DNA of 64,000 bases, from positions 1 through 64,000 of the forward strand of contig NZ_JSUS01000024.1 of the NCBI RefSeq assembly GCF_000805455.1. The letters are read 5' to 3'. This DNA is from Acinetobacter sp. A47 (lineage in GTDB: Bacteria; Pseudomonadota; Gammaproteobacteria; Pseudomonadales; Moraxellaceae). This document shows, piece after piece, positions 40,334 through 49,614 of this stretch (its first letter is position 1; the number at the start of each line of letters is the position of its first letter). The notes below the pieces were generated by a model, which made no database searches, was not told the DNA's origin, and saw only the letters and a list, made by a program, of their open reading frames with translations. The position numbers and the translations under genes are program-made.

Positions 40334-41684
40334 AGATATAAATTTCCTTTTTCAAAAAATTTGTGAGATTGAAAAAGATCACATATCTGCTAATGATTTA
40401 AAAACAGTTGACTATGTCGAAAAGTATAAACAAATGAGTCTTCCATTAGGAACACCAGTTCTCATAATGGCTATTAATAATTTTGAATTTTTACAGCATT
40501 GGATTTCTATAATTTATAGTGGCTATGTTCCTATAGCAATTTCACCTTCCACTAAATTTAACAAAGTTAAAGGATTAATAGAAACCTTTAAAATTGGGGC
40601 ATTGGCTTCAGTAAAAATGAATAAGGATCTATTGAAGGATATTACTATTAATTATTCTCTAATAGGTTCATACTCAATTGCTTATTTTAAGCAGAATGAG
40701 GTTTTAACCAGTCCAGGTGAAGTGGTTATTCTTACTTCAGGTACATCTGGAAATAATACAGCATGTGTGCATTCTGTAAGTTCTCTTATAAGAAATGCTG
40801 AAATGCATAATAAGGCACTCGGTATTGTCGACAAAGATCGTCAATTAATTTTTCTTCCATTATATTATTCATTTGCATTAGTAGCACAGTTTATAGGATC
40901 ACTAATAAGTGGGTGTTCATTTGTAATTGATGGCCCTCCCTTTACAATTGATAACTTTAATAAAAAAATTAAAGATAGAAAAATTACTGTCGCCGCTATT
41001 ACACCAACCATTGCTAGAAATATTATAAACTCTAAAACCCAAATAGAGAAAATTAGGGTATTAAGCATTGGCGGCGATCAGTTAATTCCAGAGGACGTTA
41101 AAAGAATTTATGCAAAAAACATTTCTGAAGAGTTATATCTGACTTATGGATTAACTGAAGCTGGACCTAGGGTCTCTACTCTAGCTGTACACGAAGTATC
41201 TTATGATTATTATGATTGTGTTGGATTACCTTTCAGTGAGATTAAATACAAAATTAATAAATCTGAAGAAGATACTGTAGGCGAATTGCTAATTAAATCT
41301 CCCACTTTACTGTTGAGAAAAATAGGAGAAAATGTAGTTCAACCGGTTGATAGTGAGGGATATTTACATACGGGGGATTGTTTTGAATTAGCTTCAAACG
41401 GGTTGTTAAAATATAAAGGACGGATTAGAAACTTTGTGATCTATAAGGGGGAAAAAGTTAATTTAACTAATATTAACCAAGTTGTTCAGCAATTTCCGAA
41501 TATTAGTTATGCTAACACTATATTAAATAAGGAAAAGGATGAATTAGAATTAGAGGTTTGCTTAAGAGATAAAGCAGTAGACTTCTCATTATCTAATTTA
41601 CGAACTTATATAAAGAGGAATTTACAGTCATTTGAAGTTCCTAAATTTGTAACAGTAAAAGAAAGTTTTGATTTTAAAAAGTGA
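40323..41684 (+). CDS. acyl-adenylating enzyme (AMP-binding superfamily)
   Basis: A 453-residue adenylate-forming protein. A8-type block YKGRIRNFVIYKGEKVNLTNI is near residue 368; A5-type block LYLTYGLTEAGPR near residue 276; A7-type YLHTGDCFEL near residue 347. The P-loop reads LTSGTSGNNTACVHS, lacking the usual Pro-Lys. It probably activates an acyl or aryl acid and loads the operon's ACP. GTG at 40323 follows GGAG at a good distance; TTG at 40317 is in frame. Shorter than FadD by about 100 residues. Confidence 0.8.
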   Translation: MENKDINFLFQKICEIEKDHISANDLKTVDYVEKYKQMSLPLGTPVLIMAINNFEFLQHWISIIYSGYVPIAISPSTKFNKVKGLIETFKIGALASVKMNKDLLKDITINYSLIGSYSIAYFKQNEVLTSPGEVVILTSGTSGNNTACVHSVSSLIRNAEMHNKALGIVDKDRQLIFLPLYYSFALVAQFIGSLISGCSFVIDGPPFTIDNFNKKIKDRKITVAAITPTIARNIINSKTQIEKIRVLSIGGDQLIPEDVKRIYAKNISEELYLTYGLTEAGPRVSTLAVHEVSYDYYDCVGLPFSEIKYKINKSEEDTVGELLIKSPTLLLRKIGENVVQPVDSEGYLHTGDCFELASNGLLKYKGRIRNFVIYKGEKVNLTNINQVVQQFPNISYANTILNKEKDELELEVCLRDKAVDFSLSNLRTYIKRNLQSFEVPKFVTVKESFDFKK

Positions 41685-41688
41685 GTAA

Positions 41689-42375
41689 ATGAGAATGAAG
41701 ATATATTCTTATCCACATGCAGGCGGTAGTGCAGCTAGTTATACTTATTTTAAAAATAATTTCCCTTTAAATATTGGCGAAATTGTACCAATTGAAATAC
41801 CCGGAAGAGGTAAGCGTAGTAAAGAGCAGTTCTCTATAGACATTACAGATTGTATTTCTAAAAGTATTAGTCAACTTCCAGTACATGAAGAATTTATTTT
41901 ACATGGGCATTGTATGGGAGCGCTACTGGCTTTTGAAACTGTAAAATATCTAACTTTAAATAATAAAAAACTCCCTAAATTATTAATTATTTCTGGTCGT
42001 AATGCACCTAAATACCAAACTGATTGGGGGAAAAAGGTTGCAAATCTTGAAGATAAAGAGCTATATGCTGAATTAAAAACCGTTGGTGGAATACCAAAAG
42101 GATTGAGCTTTTCAATGGCACAACAGTTTTTAGAAATAATACGCAATGATCAAAGAATTGTACACGCATATAAACCAGATGATAGAAAAATTTCTATACC
42201 TATATTAGTTTTGTCTGGGGATAATGATTTTATGACAAATGAATCTTCTCTATTAGAATGGAAAGAATATACTACTAATACTGTTAATTTTGGTGTTATG
42301 AGTGGAGAACATTATTTTATTTACAATCAACCTTTTGAGTTTGCTGAAGAAATTTCAAAGTTGGAGCTTGTATAA
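41689..42375 (+). CDS. type II thioesterase with cysteine nucleophile
   Basis: A 228-residue alpha/beta-hydrolase of the GrsT/RifR class. It opens with SYPHAGGSAASY, the oxyanion region. The nucleophile elbow is GHCMG with C75 in place of the usual serine; D180 (SGDNDFM) and H208 (SGEHYF) complete the triad. Such enzymes clear or release acyl groups from carrier proteins. A cysteine at this position is known in some thioesterases that make strained lactones or slower acyl-enzymes. Part of the ACP-ketosynthase operon. Confidence 0.85.
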   Translation: MRMKIYSYPHAGGSAASYTYFKNNFPLNIGEIVPIEIPGRGKRSKEQFSIDITDCISKSISQLPVHEEFILHGHCMGALLAFETVKYLTLNNKKLPKLLIISGRNAPKYQTDWGKKVANLEDKELYAELKTVGGIPKGLSFSMAQQFLEIIRNDQRIVHAYKPDDRKISIPILVLSGDNDFMTNESSLLEWKEYTTNTVNFGVMSGEHYFIYNQPFEFAEEISKLELV

Positions 42376-43401
42376 ATGAAATATAGATATCTTGGCAGAA
42401 CCGGTTTAAAAGTTAGTGAATTGTGCTTGGGGACTTTAATGTTAGGTTCTTGGGGTAAAAATAATTATGAGAGTTCAGAGCTAATAATTAAAAAAGCCTT
42501 GAATAAAGGAATAAATTATTTTGATACAGCAGATTCGTATTCAAATGGTGAAAGTGAAAAGATATTAGGAGAAAGTTTAAAAAAACTCAAAAAAAGAGAT
42601 AATGTTATTATTGCAACTAAGGTTAACACACCTATGGGAGCAGACCCAAATTCTCGTGGAAGTTCTAGACGATGGATAACGAAAGCTGTTGAGGATAGTT
42701 TAAAGCGTTTACAAACTGATTGGATAGATATATACCAATTACATAGACCAGATCCATTTACTGATATTGAAGAAACACTATCTGTGTTAAATGACTTGGT
42801 AAAACAAGGTAAAATTAGATATTTTGGTACCTCTACTTTCCCTGTATCGAGCTTGGTAGAAGCCCAGCATATAACTAAGGATTTTAATGTAATAAGTCCT
42901 TCTATTGAGCAACCACCTTATTCAATTTTAGCACGTGAAATTGAGAATGAAGTATTACCTATATGTAGTAAATATAAGATTGGTGTTGCAGTTTGGAGTC
43001 CTTTAGCTGGCGGCTGGCTGTCTGGAAAAATTAAAAATGCTGCTGATGTTATAACGGATAGAACCAAATATTGGGGTAATAGATATGATATGAGTCAAGC
43101 TAAGAATCAAAAGAAATTAGAAATTGTTCTTAGACTTAATAAAATCTGTGAAGAGTTTAATATTAGCCTTAATCATTTAGCAATTGCATTTACTTTAAAT
43201 CATCCTGCAGTTACTTCAGCTATTATTGGTCCACGCACTCTTGATCATCTCGATACTCTGGTGGATGCAGTGAATCTAAATCTTAGTGTTGAAATTCTGG
43301 ACATGATTGATACTGTTGTTGAGGCAGGTATTACTGTAAGTGAGGATGATAAGGGATATATTTCCCCAGCAATTCTTAACCCAAGTTTGAGAAGAAGATA
43401 A
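42376..43401 (+). CDS. aldo/keto reductase
   Basis: A 341-residue (beta/alpha)8 NADPH-dependent reductase. The tetrad is visible: D50 and Y55 in NYFDTADSYSNGESE, K82 in IIATKV, and H123 in IYQLHRPD. The C-terminal AIIGPRTLDHLD block binds the cofactor phosphate. It resembles the YhdN/Kv-beta-like AKR subfamily. In this operon it could reduce a beta-keto or aldehyde intermediate. The start touches the previous stop. Confidence 0.9.
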   Translation: MKYRYLGRTGLKVSELCLGTLMLGSWGKNNYESSELIIKKALNKGINYFDTADSYSNGESEKILGESLKKLKKRDNVIIATKVNTPMGADPNSRGSSRRWITKAVEDSLKRLQTDWIDIYQLHRPDPFTDIEETLSVLNDLVKQGKIRYFGTSTFPVSSLVEAQHITKDFNVISPSIEQPPYSILAREIENEVLPICSKYKIGVAVWSPLAGGWLSGKIKNAADVITDRTKYWGNRYDMSQAKNQKKLEIVLRLNKICEEFNISLNHLAIAFTLNHPAVTSAIIGPRTLDHLDTLVDAVNLNLSVEILDMIDTVVEAGITVSEDDKGYISPAILNPSLRRR

Positions 43402-44126
43402 TGAAAGAGAACTTTTTTAGTGAAAATATAGTACGAGATGAGCAGATTAGCAGTATAAACAATATCAATAATGGTATTGAGGTTTTTTTAAATAGTCCTA
43501 TCAATAAAAAAAATATTGAAGGGGTACTTGATAAAATAAAATTTTGTAGAGATACCGCTTTATACTGGTTAAGAAGCAATAAAATAACTGATGATAATAC
43601 TGTAGTATCAGTAAAATCTATAATGATGAGAGTTTATGATTCTAACTCAAGTGATCGCATGATTAAAGTTTTTCATGAAGTTATAAAGAGTAGAAAAAAT
43701 AAAATTAATGAGATTTCTGTAACTATTTCTTTTTATGATCAATTAAAACTTATTGAAATAACTTTTTCTTTTGTTTTGATAACACAAGTTTTAGCTAATT
43801 TTCTTAGAGCTGGTAGGAATTATGGTAACTATTTAAATGAAGAAATTTTAAATTATAAAGGTTATTATGAAGATAGCTATACATATATTCCTGGAGAAAA
43901 AGATAGGTTGGTAGATGAAAAGCGTGTTGATCATATACCCGCCTTAAGTTTAATTGAAATTATAGTTAATTTTTTGAATAAAAAGGATGAATCTATCAGC
44001 TTAATCAAGGCTAATTTTAATAATTATATAGATCCTAGATATAATGTTCTACTTAAACATAGGGGGGATGAAGAGGTATTATGTTGGCAAAATAATATAG
44101 TTGCTGCTTCAGTCTTGGTTGAATAG
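43401..44126 (+). CDS. hotdog/AfsA-like protein, tentative
   Basis: A 241-residue protein of no certain family. The segment VDHIPALSLIEIIVNFL (DHIP at residues 177-180) resembles the DHVPG-x2-LLEA motif of AfsA-type hotdog domains that make gamma-butyrolactone signals. The N-terminal half has no second copy that I can recognise, though FFSENIVRDEQ is similar in outline. If correct it would condense or dehydrate an ACP-bound acyl group. The assignment is inference. It overlaps the reductase stop by one base. Confidence 0.45.
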   Translation: MKENFFSENIVRDEQISSINNINNGIEVFLNSPINKKNIEGVLDKIKFCRDTALYWLRSNKITDDNTVVSVKSIMMRVYDSNSSDRMIKVFHEVIKSRKNKINEISVTISFYDQLKLIEITFSFVLITQVLANFLRAGRNYGNYLNEEILNYKGYYEDSYTYIPGEKDRLVDEKRVDHIPALSLIEIIVNFLNKKDESISLIKANFNNYIDPRYNVLLKHRGDEEVLCWQNNIVAASVLVE

Positions 44127-44129
44127 TAA

Positions 44130-45284
44130 ATGTTTTCTGAGAAATTTAGTTTTTTAACTTGTTTTTTACTATTAAGTTTTTTGATGCTAGCTACTAATCT
44201 AGCATCTTCCTTATACCCTATATATAAAAACCTTAATATCCTGACATCATTTCAAATTACTATTGTATTTTCAGCCTACATTGCTGGCCTAGTACCTTCT
44301 TTATTTGTTTCACAGTGGGTTTTAAATAAGATTGGCCTTAGGAATTTATTGTTTACTAGTATTGTTATTAATGTTTTAGGTTTGTTATTAATGGGGTGCG
44401 GTGAGAGTTTTATTTCAATTTTTATAGGAAGAGTATTGCAAGGTGTTTCTATTGGCATTTCGGCTAGTAATCTGGCATTTAGTTTAATAGCTTTTGAACC
44501 GAATAAAAACTATCATAGAGCTTCTTTGGCTACGGGCTTTGCTATGACTATTGGTGGAGGGTGTGGGCCTATATCTAGTGCCTTTATTTCAATAAATTAT
44601 AATAGTTCATTATTAGCACCTTATGTAATAATATCTATTTTTCTTTTGCTATTAAGTCCCTTTCTATACTTTATTAAGAATTTGAAGAATAATACAAAAT
44701 TTTCATTACCAAAGATACCATCAGAATATAAACATGTTTTTTACATATGTTCTTTTGCAGCTTTTTTATGCTGGTCCGTAACTGCAATGTTTTTATCTCT
44801 AATCCCTGTTTCTTTTAGCTTTTTATTGGAACAAAACAAGTTTTTATCTCTTGCCTTAACAGCTAGTTTAATTTTACTTTTTTCTGGTGTTACTCAAGTA
44901 TTTTCTGTCAGATTTTCAATAAAATTAAATATTATTTTAGGTATGTTAATAATGCTTGTTTCTTCTATTCTCTTATGCTTTTCACAATTGCTAGGTTTGT
45001 ATTACCTGCTATTATTATGTTCTATTCTTGCTGGTGTAGGACATGGTCTATCCTTTCTTGGTATAACAAGGCTATTAAATGGTTGTATTAATAATAGTTT
45101 ATATAAGGGGCAAATAATTACTGCATACAATATTGCTATTTATTTGGGGGTTGGAGTTCCTGCATTGTTAATGGGTGTATTAACCAAGTTTTATGAAATA
45201 AATATAGCTATTATATTTTTTTCATTCTATATGTCTATTTCTTTTCTTTTTTGTCTTATAAAAATAAGGAAACATATTAGTTAG
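44130..45284 (+). CDS. MFS transporter of the biosynthetic operon
   Basis: A 384-residue membrane protein with about eleven to twelve hydrophobic helices. Features of the MFS motif A/C region are seen (GCGESFISIFIGRVLQGVSIG near residue 90). It is the last gene of the operon, three bases after the preceding stop, and is the natural candidate for exporting the product. AT content equals that of the operon. No regulator is encoded with it. Confidence 0.82.
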   Translation: MFSEKFSFLTCFLLLSFLMLATNLASSLYPIYKNLNILTSFQITIVFSAYIAGLVPSLFVSQWVLNKIGLRNLLFTSIVINVLGLLLMGCGESFISIFIGRVLQGVSIGISASNLAFSLIAFEPNKNYHRASLATGFAMTIGGGCGPISSAFISINYNSSLLAPYVIISIFLLLLSPFLYFIKNLKNNTKFSLPKIPSEYKHVFYICSFAAFLCWSVTAMFLSLIPVSFSFLLEQNKFLSLALTASLILLFSGVTQVFSVRFSIKLNIILGMLIMLVSSILLCFSQLLGLYYLLLLCSILAGVGHGLSFLGITRLLNGCINNSLYKGQIITAYNIAIYLGVGVPALLMGVLTKFYEINIAIIFFSFYMSISFLFCLIKIRKHIS

Positions 45285-45843
45285 GAATTAATTGTTGTGT
45301 GTGGAAATGTATTTTTAACTATTAGGCGCTATGTAATATTTTATATTTATAATTGATTTGCAAATAGATGGTTAAAGTGTTCGTGTTTTTTTAGATACTA
45401 AATATATATATTGTAATTAATTTATATTTGTTTGCTCGATTTTTGGAGTTGGGTTGTGCCAACTTGAGGTTGGTATTTAATGATGAGTCATTGTTGAGTA
45501 AAAGAGCTTAAATAATTTGATATGTGATGCAGAATACTGTAAAAAATAAGCTGATAGATTTCTTTAATAACGAAGTTATGTCTTTCTTACAGTTTATATG
45601 AAGAATCATGTATAAGAGCATTCTCCATACTTATTCAAATTGATAATTAAAAAAATCCTAAATATAAATATTTGAAATTTTTGTCATGGCTTTATGAGTT
45701 CATAACCAAGGCTAATAGCAAAATAACCAAAAAATTTCAATATGATGCTGAAAATATATAGCTCTTGCATAATTGGGTTTCAGGTTATGTAGATTTAGTG
45801 ATCATCACTGATAAGAAAATGATTATATTTGTCAAATTGGGGT
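45285..45843. other. intergenic region between two convergent operons
   Basis: About 560 bases. A weak hairpin (CCAAC ... GGTTGG, 45459-45473) may terminate the biosynthetic operon. No gene or RNA pattern is otherwise seen. Confidence 0.5.
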
Positions 45844-47706
45844 TTAACCTTCTTTTTTTTCTTCCTTTAAATTAATATTTGTAATTCCAATTTTTCTTAG
45901 AGCATTCAATAAAGTTGATTCACCATCTGAAAAACCAGCAGATTTTGAGCGCCTAAAAACAAATAATTGGGTAACAAGATTGGAGCTCTGAAGAGTTTTC
46001 GTATAAGAACCCTCTGACAAAGGCAAGCTTTTCATCAGATCTGAAATATACTGTTCAAATTGTTCTAGAGACTTTGACCTAAATATTAGTCCAGAATGCC
46101 CACGTTCCTTGAGGATGCTCTTGCCTTCTACATTTGAAACATAAATCGTAGGTTGTATATCGAAAATATAAACTGGAGGGTAATTTGTAAGAGATAGCCG
46201 AATGACTAATGCGCCGCGGGTTGCTTTTTTATTTGAATTTGCATAACACCATTTTATATAAGCTTGTTTTTCTTCATTTGAAATATCTTCATTTTCTAAA
46301 GTTTCTGAATTGACAGAAAAGGCTATGAGAGTGGGTTTATCGTTATAATTAAATTCTTCTTCAAAAGTATAATAATGTACTGCATTGACAATACTGGGAT
46401 TTAACGAGCGTGCTTTTACGCAAGCATTCCATAGATCCATAATTCTTCCTTGTTCTGGAGCTTTAAATTCTGTGACATTATCTTTATTAGTGGTCGGATT
46501 AATTGTGGCATTAAGAACATTCTTGGAACTATCAGGTTCCCCTGTACCAACTGTATTGATTTCTTTTATATTTTTCTTCCTTTGTGAACGAGTAATGGTT
46601 CTTTCATATTTTGTTTTACTTTTTTCCGCGATGGGTCCTGAACCTAACCATTCAAATTCATGATCTAAAATAACCGTTTGTGACAATGGACTACGCCCAC
46701 CTTGATCTTCAGATACATTAATTTGACCAGAGCCTAGGTGTAGTTCAGGAGGTTTAGGTGCGTTTGGGTCTATAGGTTTCTTAACTTGGTGAACTTTCTT
46801 TGTGACAATTCTGATGAGGGTTTGATCTGGTAAATCTATTCCAAGAATTCTTAAACCTAAAAAAGCATTGGTACCAGAAATATTGAAACCTGAAACTCGA
46901 ATCTTTCTCGTTTCCTCATGCCATGGCATTACTTTAGGGTATATATGAGCTTTTTTATCAAAATCATCATGTTTTGCAATACTGCTAAATAATATCCTTA
47001 CGGCATTTTGGGTATATTCATTGTATTGATAATAGGCAATAAATACATGGTCACTTAATGTAAGCCCATCACCTATAAGAACAGTCCATGTGCCTTCTTC
47101 TCCTGGATGAGGAGTATATAGCCGTTCATGTCGTTCGGCCTCATCATATGTTGTCAGAATTCTAGGAAGTTCTGTAGAGAGACCATATCCTCTCACCAGA
47201 AATTCAAAACAAGGTACGAGAAGCTCCTTATATTCCTGATCCTTTAAATAAAAAGAAATACAATTCTCACGTTGGCCTGGGTTAATATAAAATTTATTCC
47301 TATCTGAGAAGAAATGATCTATTTTCCCTGTCTTTTCGTCTCGCTTATATGCTTGAACATAGGTATGTGTAAAATCCGTATGGTCAATATCAAACTCCCG
47401 TATTTCTAAGGGAAAATACTTAACAAATCGTTCATGATGCCAAACTGTACCAATAGGCCAAGATACCAAATCTGTTATATTGGCATCAATAAAAATAAAA
47501 TTATCTGTGGGTGTGTAATCTTCCAAAAGTTCCCTAAAAGCAACATGAACTTTAGGATGGGTATTTCTACGTTCAGCTTTTGCTAATGCCCCATACCACC
47601 ACACCATTAAGAACTTTTCAGCATTGGATTCAAGAACTTTGAATGCGGGTGATTTTTTTTTATCTGAAGAGTTATCAGTATTTTCTTCATTAGAATGATT
47701 GTTCAT
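45844..47706 (-). CDS. unknown 620-residue protein, faint TnsE resemblance
   Basis: A protein with an acidic N-terminal tail, a globular N-domain, a Pro/Gly/Ser linker near 310-420 and a C-terminal domain of about 190 residues. Three features recall Tn7 TnsE: KIRVSGFNISGTNAFLGLRILGID followed by the linker, a basic stretch SKTKYERTITRSQRKKN, and the C-terminal order of strands. It lies 38 bases after the Cap4 gene in the same direction, so it may instead be part of the CBASS operon. ATG at 47706 follows GAGAGG. No nuclease or membrane motif is visible. Confidence 0.45.
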   Translation of the reverse strand: MNNHSNEENTDNSSDKKKSPAFKVLESNAEKFLMVWWYGALAKAERRNTHPKVHVAFRELLEDYTPTDNFIFIDANITDLVSWPIGTVWHHERFVKYFPLEIREFDIDHTDFTHTYVQAYKRDEKTGKIDHFFSDRNKFYINPGQRENCISFYLKDQEYKELLVPCFEFLVRGYGLSTELPRILTTYDEAERHERLYTPHPGEEGTWTVLIGDGLTLSDHVFIAYYQYNEYTQNAVRILFSSIAKHDDFDKKAHIYPKVMPWHEETRKIRVSGFNISGTNAFLGLRILGIDLPDQTLIRIVTKKVHQVKKPIDPNAPKPPELHLGSGQINVSEDQGGRSPLSQTVILDHEFEWLGSGPIAEKSKTKYERTITRSQRKKNIKEINTVGTGEPDSSKNVLNATINPTTNKDNVTEFKAPEQGRIMDLWNACVKARSLNPSIVNAVHYYTFEEEFNYNDKPTLIAFSVNSETLENEDISNEEKQAYIKWCYANSNKKATRGALVIRLSLTNYPPVYIFDIQPTIYVSNVEGKSILKERGHSGLIFRSKSLEQFEQYISDLMKSLPLSEGSYTKTLQSSNLVTQLFVFRRSKSAGFSDGESTLLNALRKIGITNINLKEEKKEG

Positions 47707-47750
47707 GATCAACCTCTCTATTGGTAATATTATCGACTAGTCAATTCTTC

Positions 47751-49145
47751 TTATAAGTTCAGTTCGGCTGTAGGGATATATTGCCCATCTACCCAATCGT
47801 AAAGTTGGATATCGCAAACGCCATTCAAGCGATGTCCCAAGACCATTGCAAAAACTGAGGGTGCTTTAATAAAGAGGTGTAATTTAGATAACTTATTTTC
47901 GGATTTAAATGAAACTAAAGCAGATTTTGCCTCTCTGACAGCAAGATTTAGAGTTTCCATTTTATCAATGGCATGAGAGCTTTCTAAATTCAGTCTAGGT
48001 AAGCTCTTTACTTCATTAATCGTAGAGTCAATGTCTTTACCTATAGCTGTAGGAAATCCAATAGTGACTATGGCTTCAGTTTCACTCTGTAGCTCAACAG
48101 AGTCGATTTTAGTAAAAAATTGTCCCTCTTTCTGTTTATGGTCATCAGTGCGATAAATGAGGCCATTATGTTCTATTTCGAGCAGGAAATTACGTGTGGC
48201 ACTAAAAACATAGCCAAGCATACATGCAGTGGACATTCTTTGTTTGCCATCTATAAGGAGGGTTCTACGGTCACCACTGTTATGAATGAAATCCCCAATC
48301 GATACTGCTTTTTTGATTAGTCTGTTCCAGTCGCTGGAGGTTTTTTGAGCACGATCAGGACCATTGAAATCACTAATATCTAAGTTTAAGTCTTGGTGCT
48401 GACTGGATGATGCTGAAAGATTAATTTTAATAGGATCTGATAGCCACTGAGTTCTATCTTCTTCAAGAGCATGGCAAATAAAATTTTCAAAGTCTTTGCG
48501 ATGTATTGGGCCAAAAGAAGAACGAGAAATCAGGTTTTTAAACTGATCTCTTAACTGTTTAGCTTTACGTGTAGTGAGTTCGATATTGGATAATTTCTCT
48601 TCTATTTCGCCTATAAATACAGAGTCGCTATCTTCCGCATTGAAAGACAGGAAATCAACATGATCAAGTGCAAACTCAGCAAGTGAGGTTTCGAATCCCT
48701 TATCACTACACCACTGAATAATATCCTGACGACTTTTTTGTAAAATCACAGAATCTGCACTGTATGAAGAGCCAACGCCTCTAATTCTTTCAATCTGGGC
48801 AAGAAATGGGTGAAGTGTAGAGGTATAGAGTGGGCATACTAAACCAAAGCGAGTAAATTCACTTGATGGAATATCAAATGCCTCCTTGAAGCGCTTAATT
48901 TCTTTCCAGAAGTCTGTAGAAGTCAGCGAATGATTTTTAGCTTCATACATGACACGCTGGAAATCTTTCTCTGAAGAGAAGTAGCGAACCTCAACATCAC
49001 CTATTGATTCACTCACAATGTGACTAAAAGCACTTTCAGATAGCCATAGTGGCAAGTTCTTTAATACAAAAGCATCCTGATATTCAAACCCTACTCGTGC
49101 AATTGCACCACCAGTTGATTGTTTTTCTAACAGACTTGCACTCAT
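47751..49145 (-). CDS. cap4: CBASS effector Cap4: nuclease-SAVED
   Basis: A 464-residue protein. The N-terminal DUF4297-type nuclease is recognised by GGAIARVGFEYQDAFVL and the catalytic run DVEVRY ... VMYEAKNHS (D, then E-x-K). The C-terminal SAVED domain has KLHLFIKAPSVFAMVLGHRLNGV and a VQLYDW-like strand. SAVED binds the cyclic oligonucleotide made by the upstream CD-NTase and triggers DNA degradation. Fourth gene of the operon, two bases after cap3. Confidence 0.82.
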   Translation of the reverse strand: MSASLLEKQSTGGAIARVGFEYQDAFVLKNLPLWLSESAFSHIVSESIGDVEVRYFSSEKDFQRVMYEAKNHSLTSTDFWKEIKRFKEAFDIPSSEFTRFGLVCPLYTSTLHPFLAQIERIRGVGSSYSADSVILQKSRQDIIQWCSDKGFETSLAEFALDHVDFLSFNAEDSDSVFIGEIEEKLSNIELTTRKAKQLRDQFKNLISRSSFGPIHRKDFENFICHALEEDRTQWLSDPIKINLSASSSQHQDLNLDISDFNGPDRAQKTSSDWNRLIKKAVSIGDFIHNSGDRRTLLIDGKQRMSTACMLGYVFSATRNFLLEIEHNGLIYRTDDHKQKEGQFFTKIDSVELQSETEAIVTIGFPTAIGKDIDSTINEVKSLPRLNLESSHAIDKMETLNLAVREAKSALVSFKSENKLSKLHLFIKAPSVFAMVLGHRLNGVCDIQLYDWVDGQYIPTAELNL

Positions 49146-49147
49146 TA

Positions 49148-49609
49148 TTATCTCTCTAAATCCAGGGTGGATCGGTAATAGGAACCATCTGGTAGGTAGG
49201 TGTGGGCGCTGCCCTCAAGATGATTGTTTTTTAAATGGAAAATTAGTAAGACTACAAAATTTGCACCCACTTTTGGATCGGACACCAATTCCCTCATGGT
49301 GTGATGGTCTTTACTGCTGGGTTGTACACTAAAGAGAGGATGGCTATGCCATTCACCTAAATAGTTAAATTTTTGATAATTATTGTTTGTTGATTTATGA
49401 AAAAGGCGGATTGCTTTAATAGCATCCGTAATTCCACGTACAAAGGATGCTATCGTTCCACTCTTTTGAACAGTTAATGAGCTAACTCTAAAATGGTTTG
49501 TACCTATATGCTCACCCATTAAAACACCGCCACATTCGTGAGTTCCAGACTTCAACAGGGCCTTTATCAGTAAATTTTGTATATCAGTAGGAATGGATAT
49601 TTTCAGCAT
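49148..49609 (-). CDS. cap3: CBASS Cap3: JAB/MPN isopeptidase
   Basis: A 153-residue metalloprotease of the JAMM fold. Zinc motif is E21 in ECGGVLMGEH plus WHSHPLFSVQPSSKD (HxH-x8-SxxD). It reverses the conjugation that Cap2 makes on the CD-NTase. Lies between cap2 (5 bases) and cap4 (2 bases), typical of the type II CBASS order. Confidence 0.88.
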   Translation of the reverse strand: MLKISIPTDIQNLLIKALLKSGTHECGGVLMGEHIGTNHFRVSSLTVQKSGTIASFVRGITDAIKAIRLFHKSTNNNYQKFNYLGEWHSHPLFSVQPSSKDHHTMRELVSDPKVGANFVVLLIFHLKNNHLEGSAHTYLPDGSYYRSTLDLER

Positions 49610-49614
49610 TAGTA

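Noticed and set aside
45765..45795. Possible XerC/XerD pair near GCATAA and TTATGT
   Set aside because: The arms are twelve bases apart, not six.
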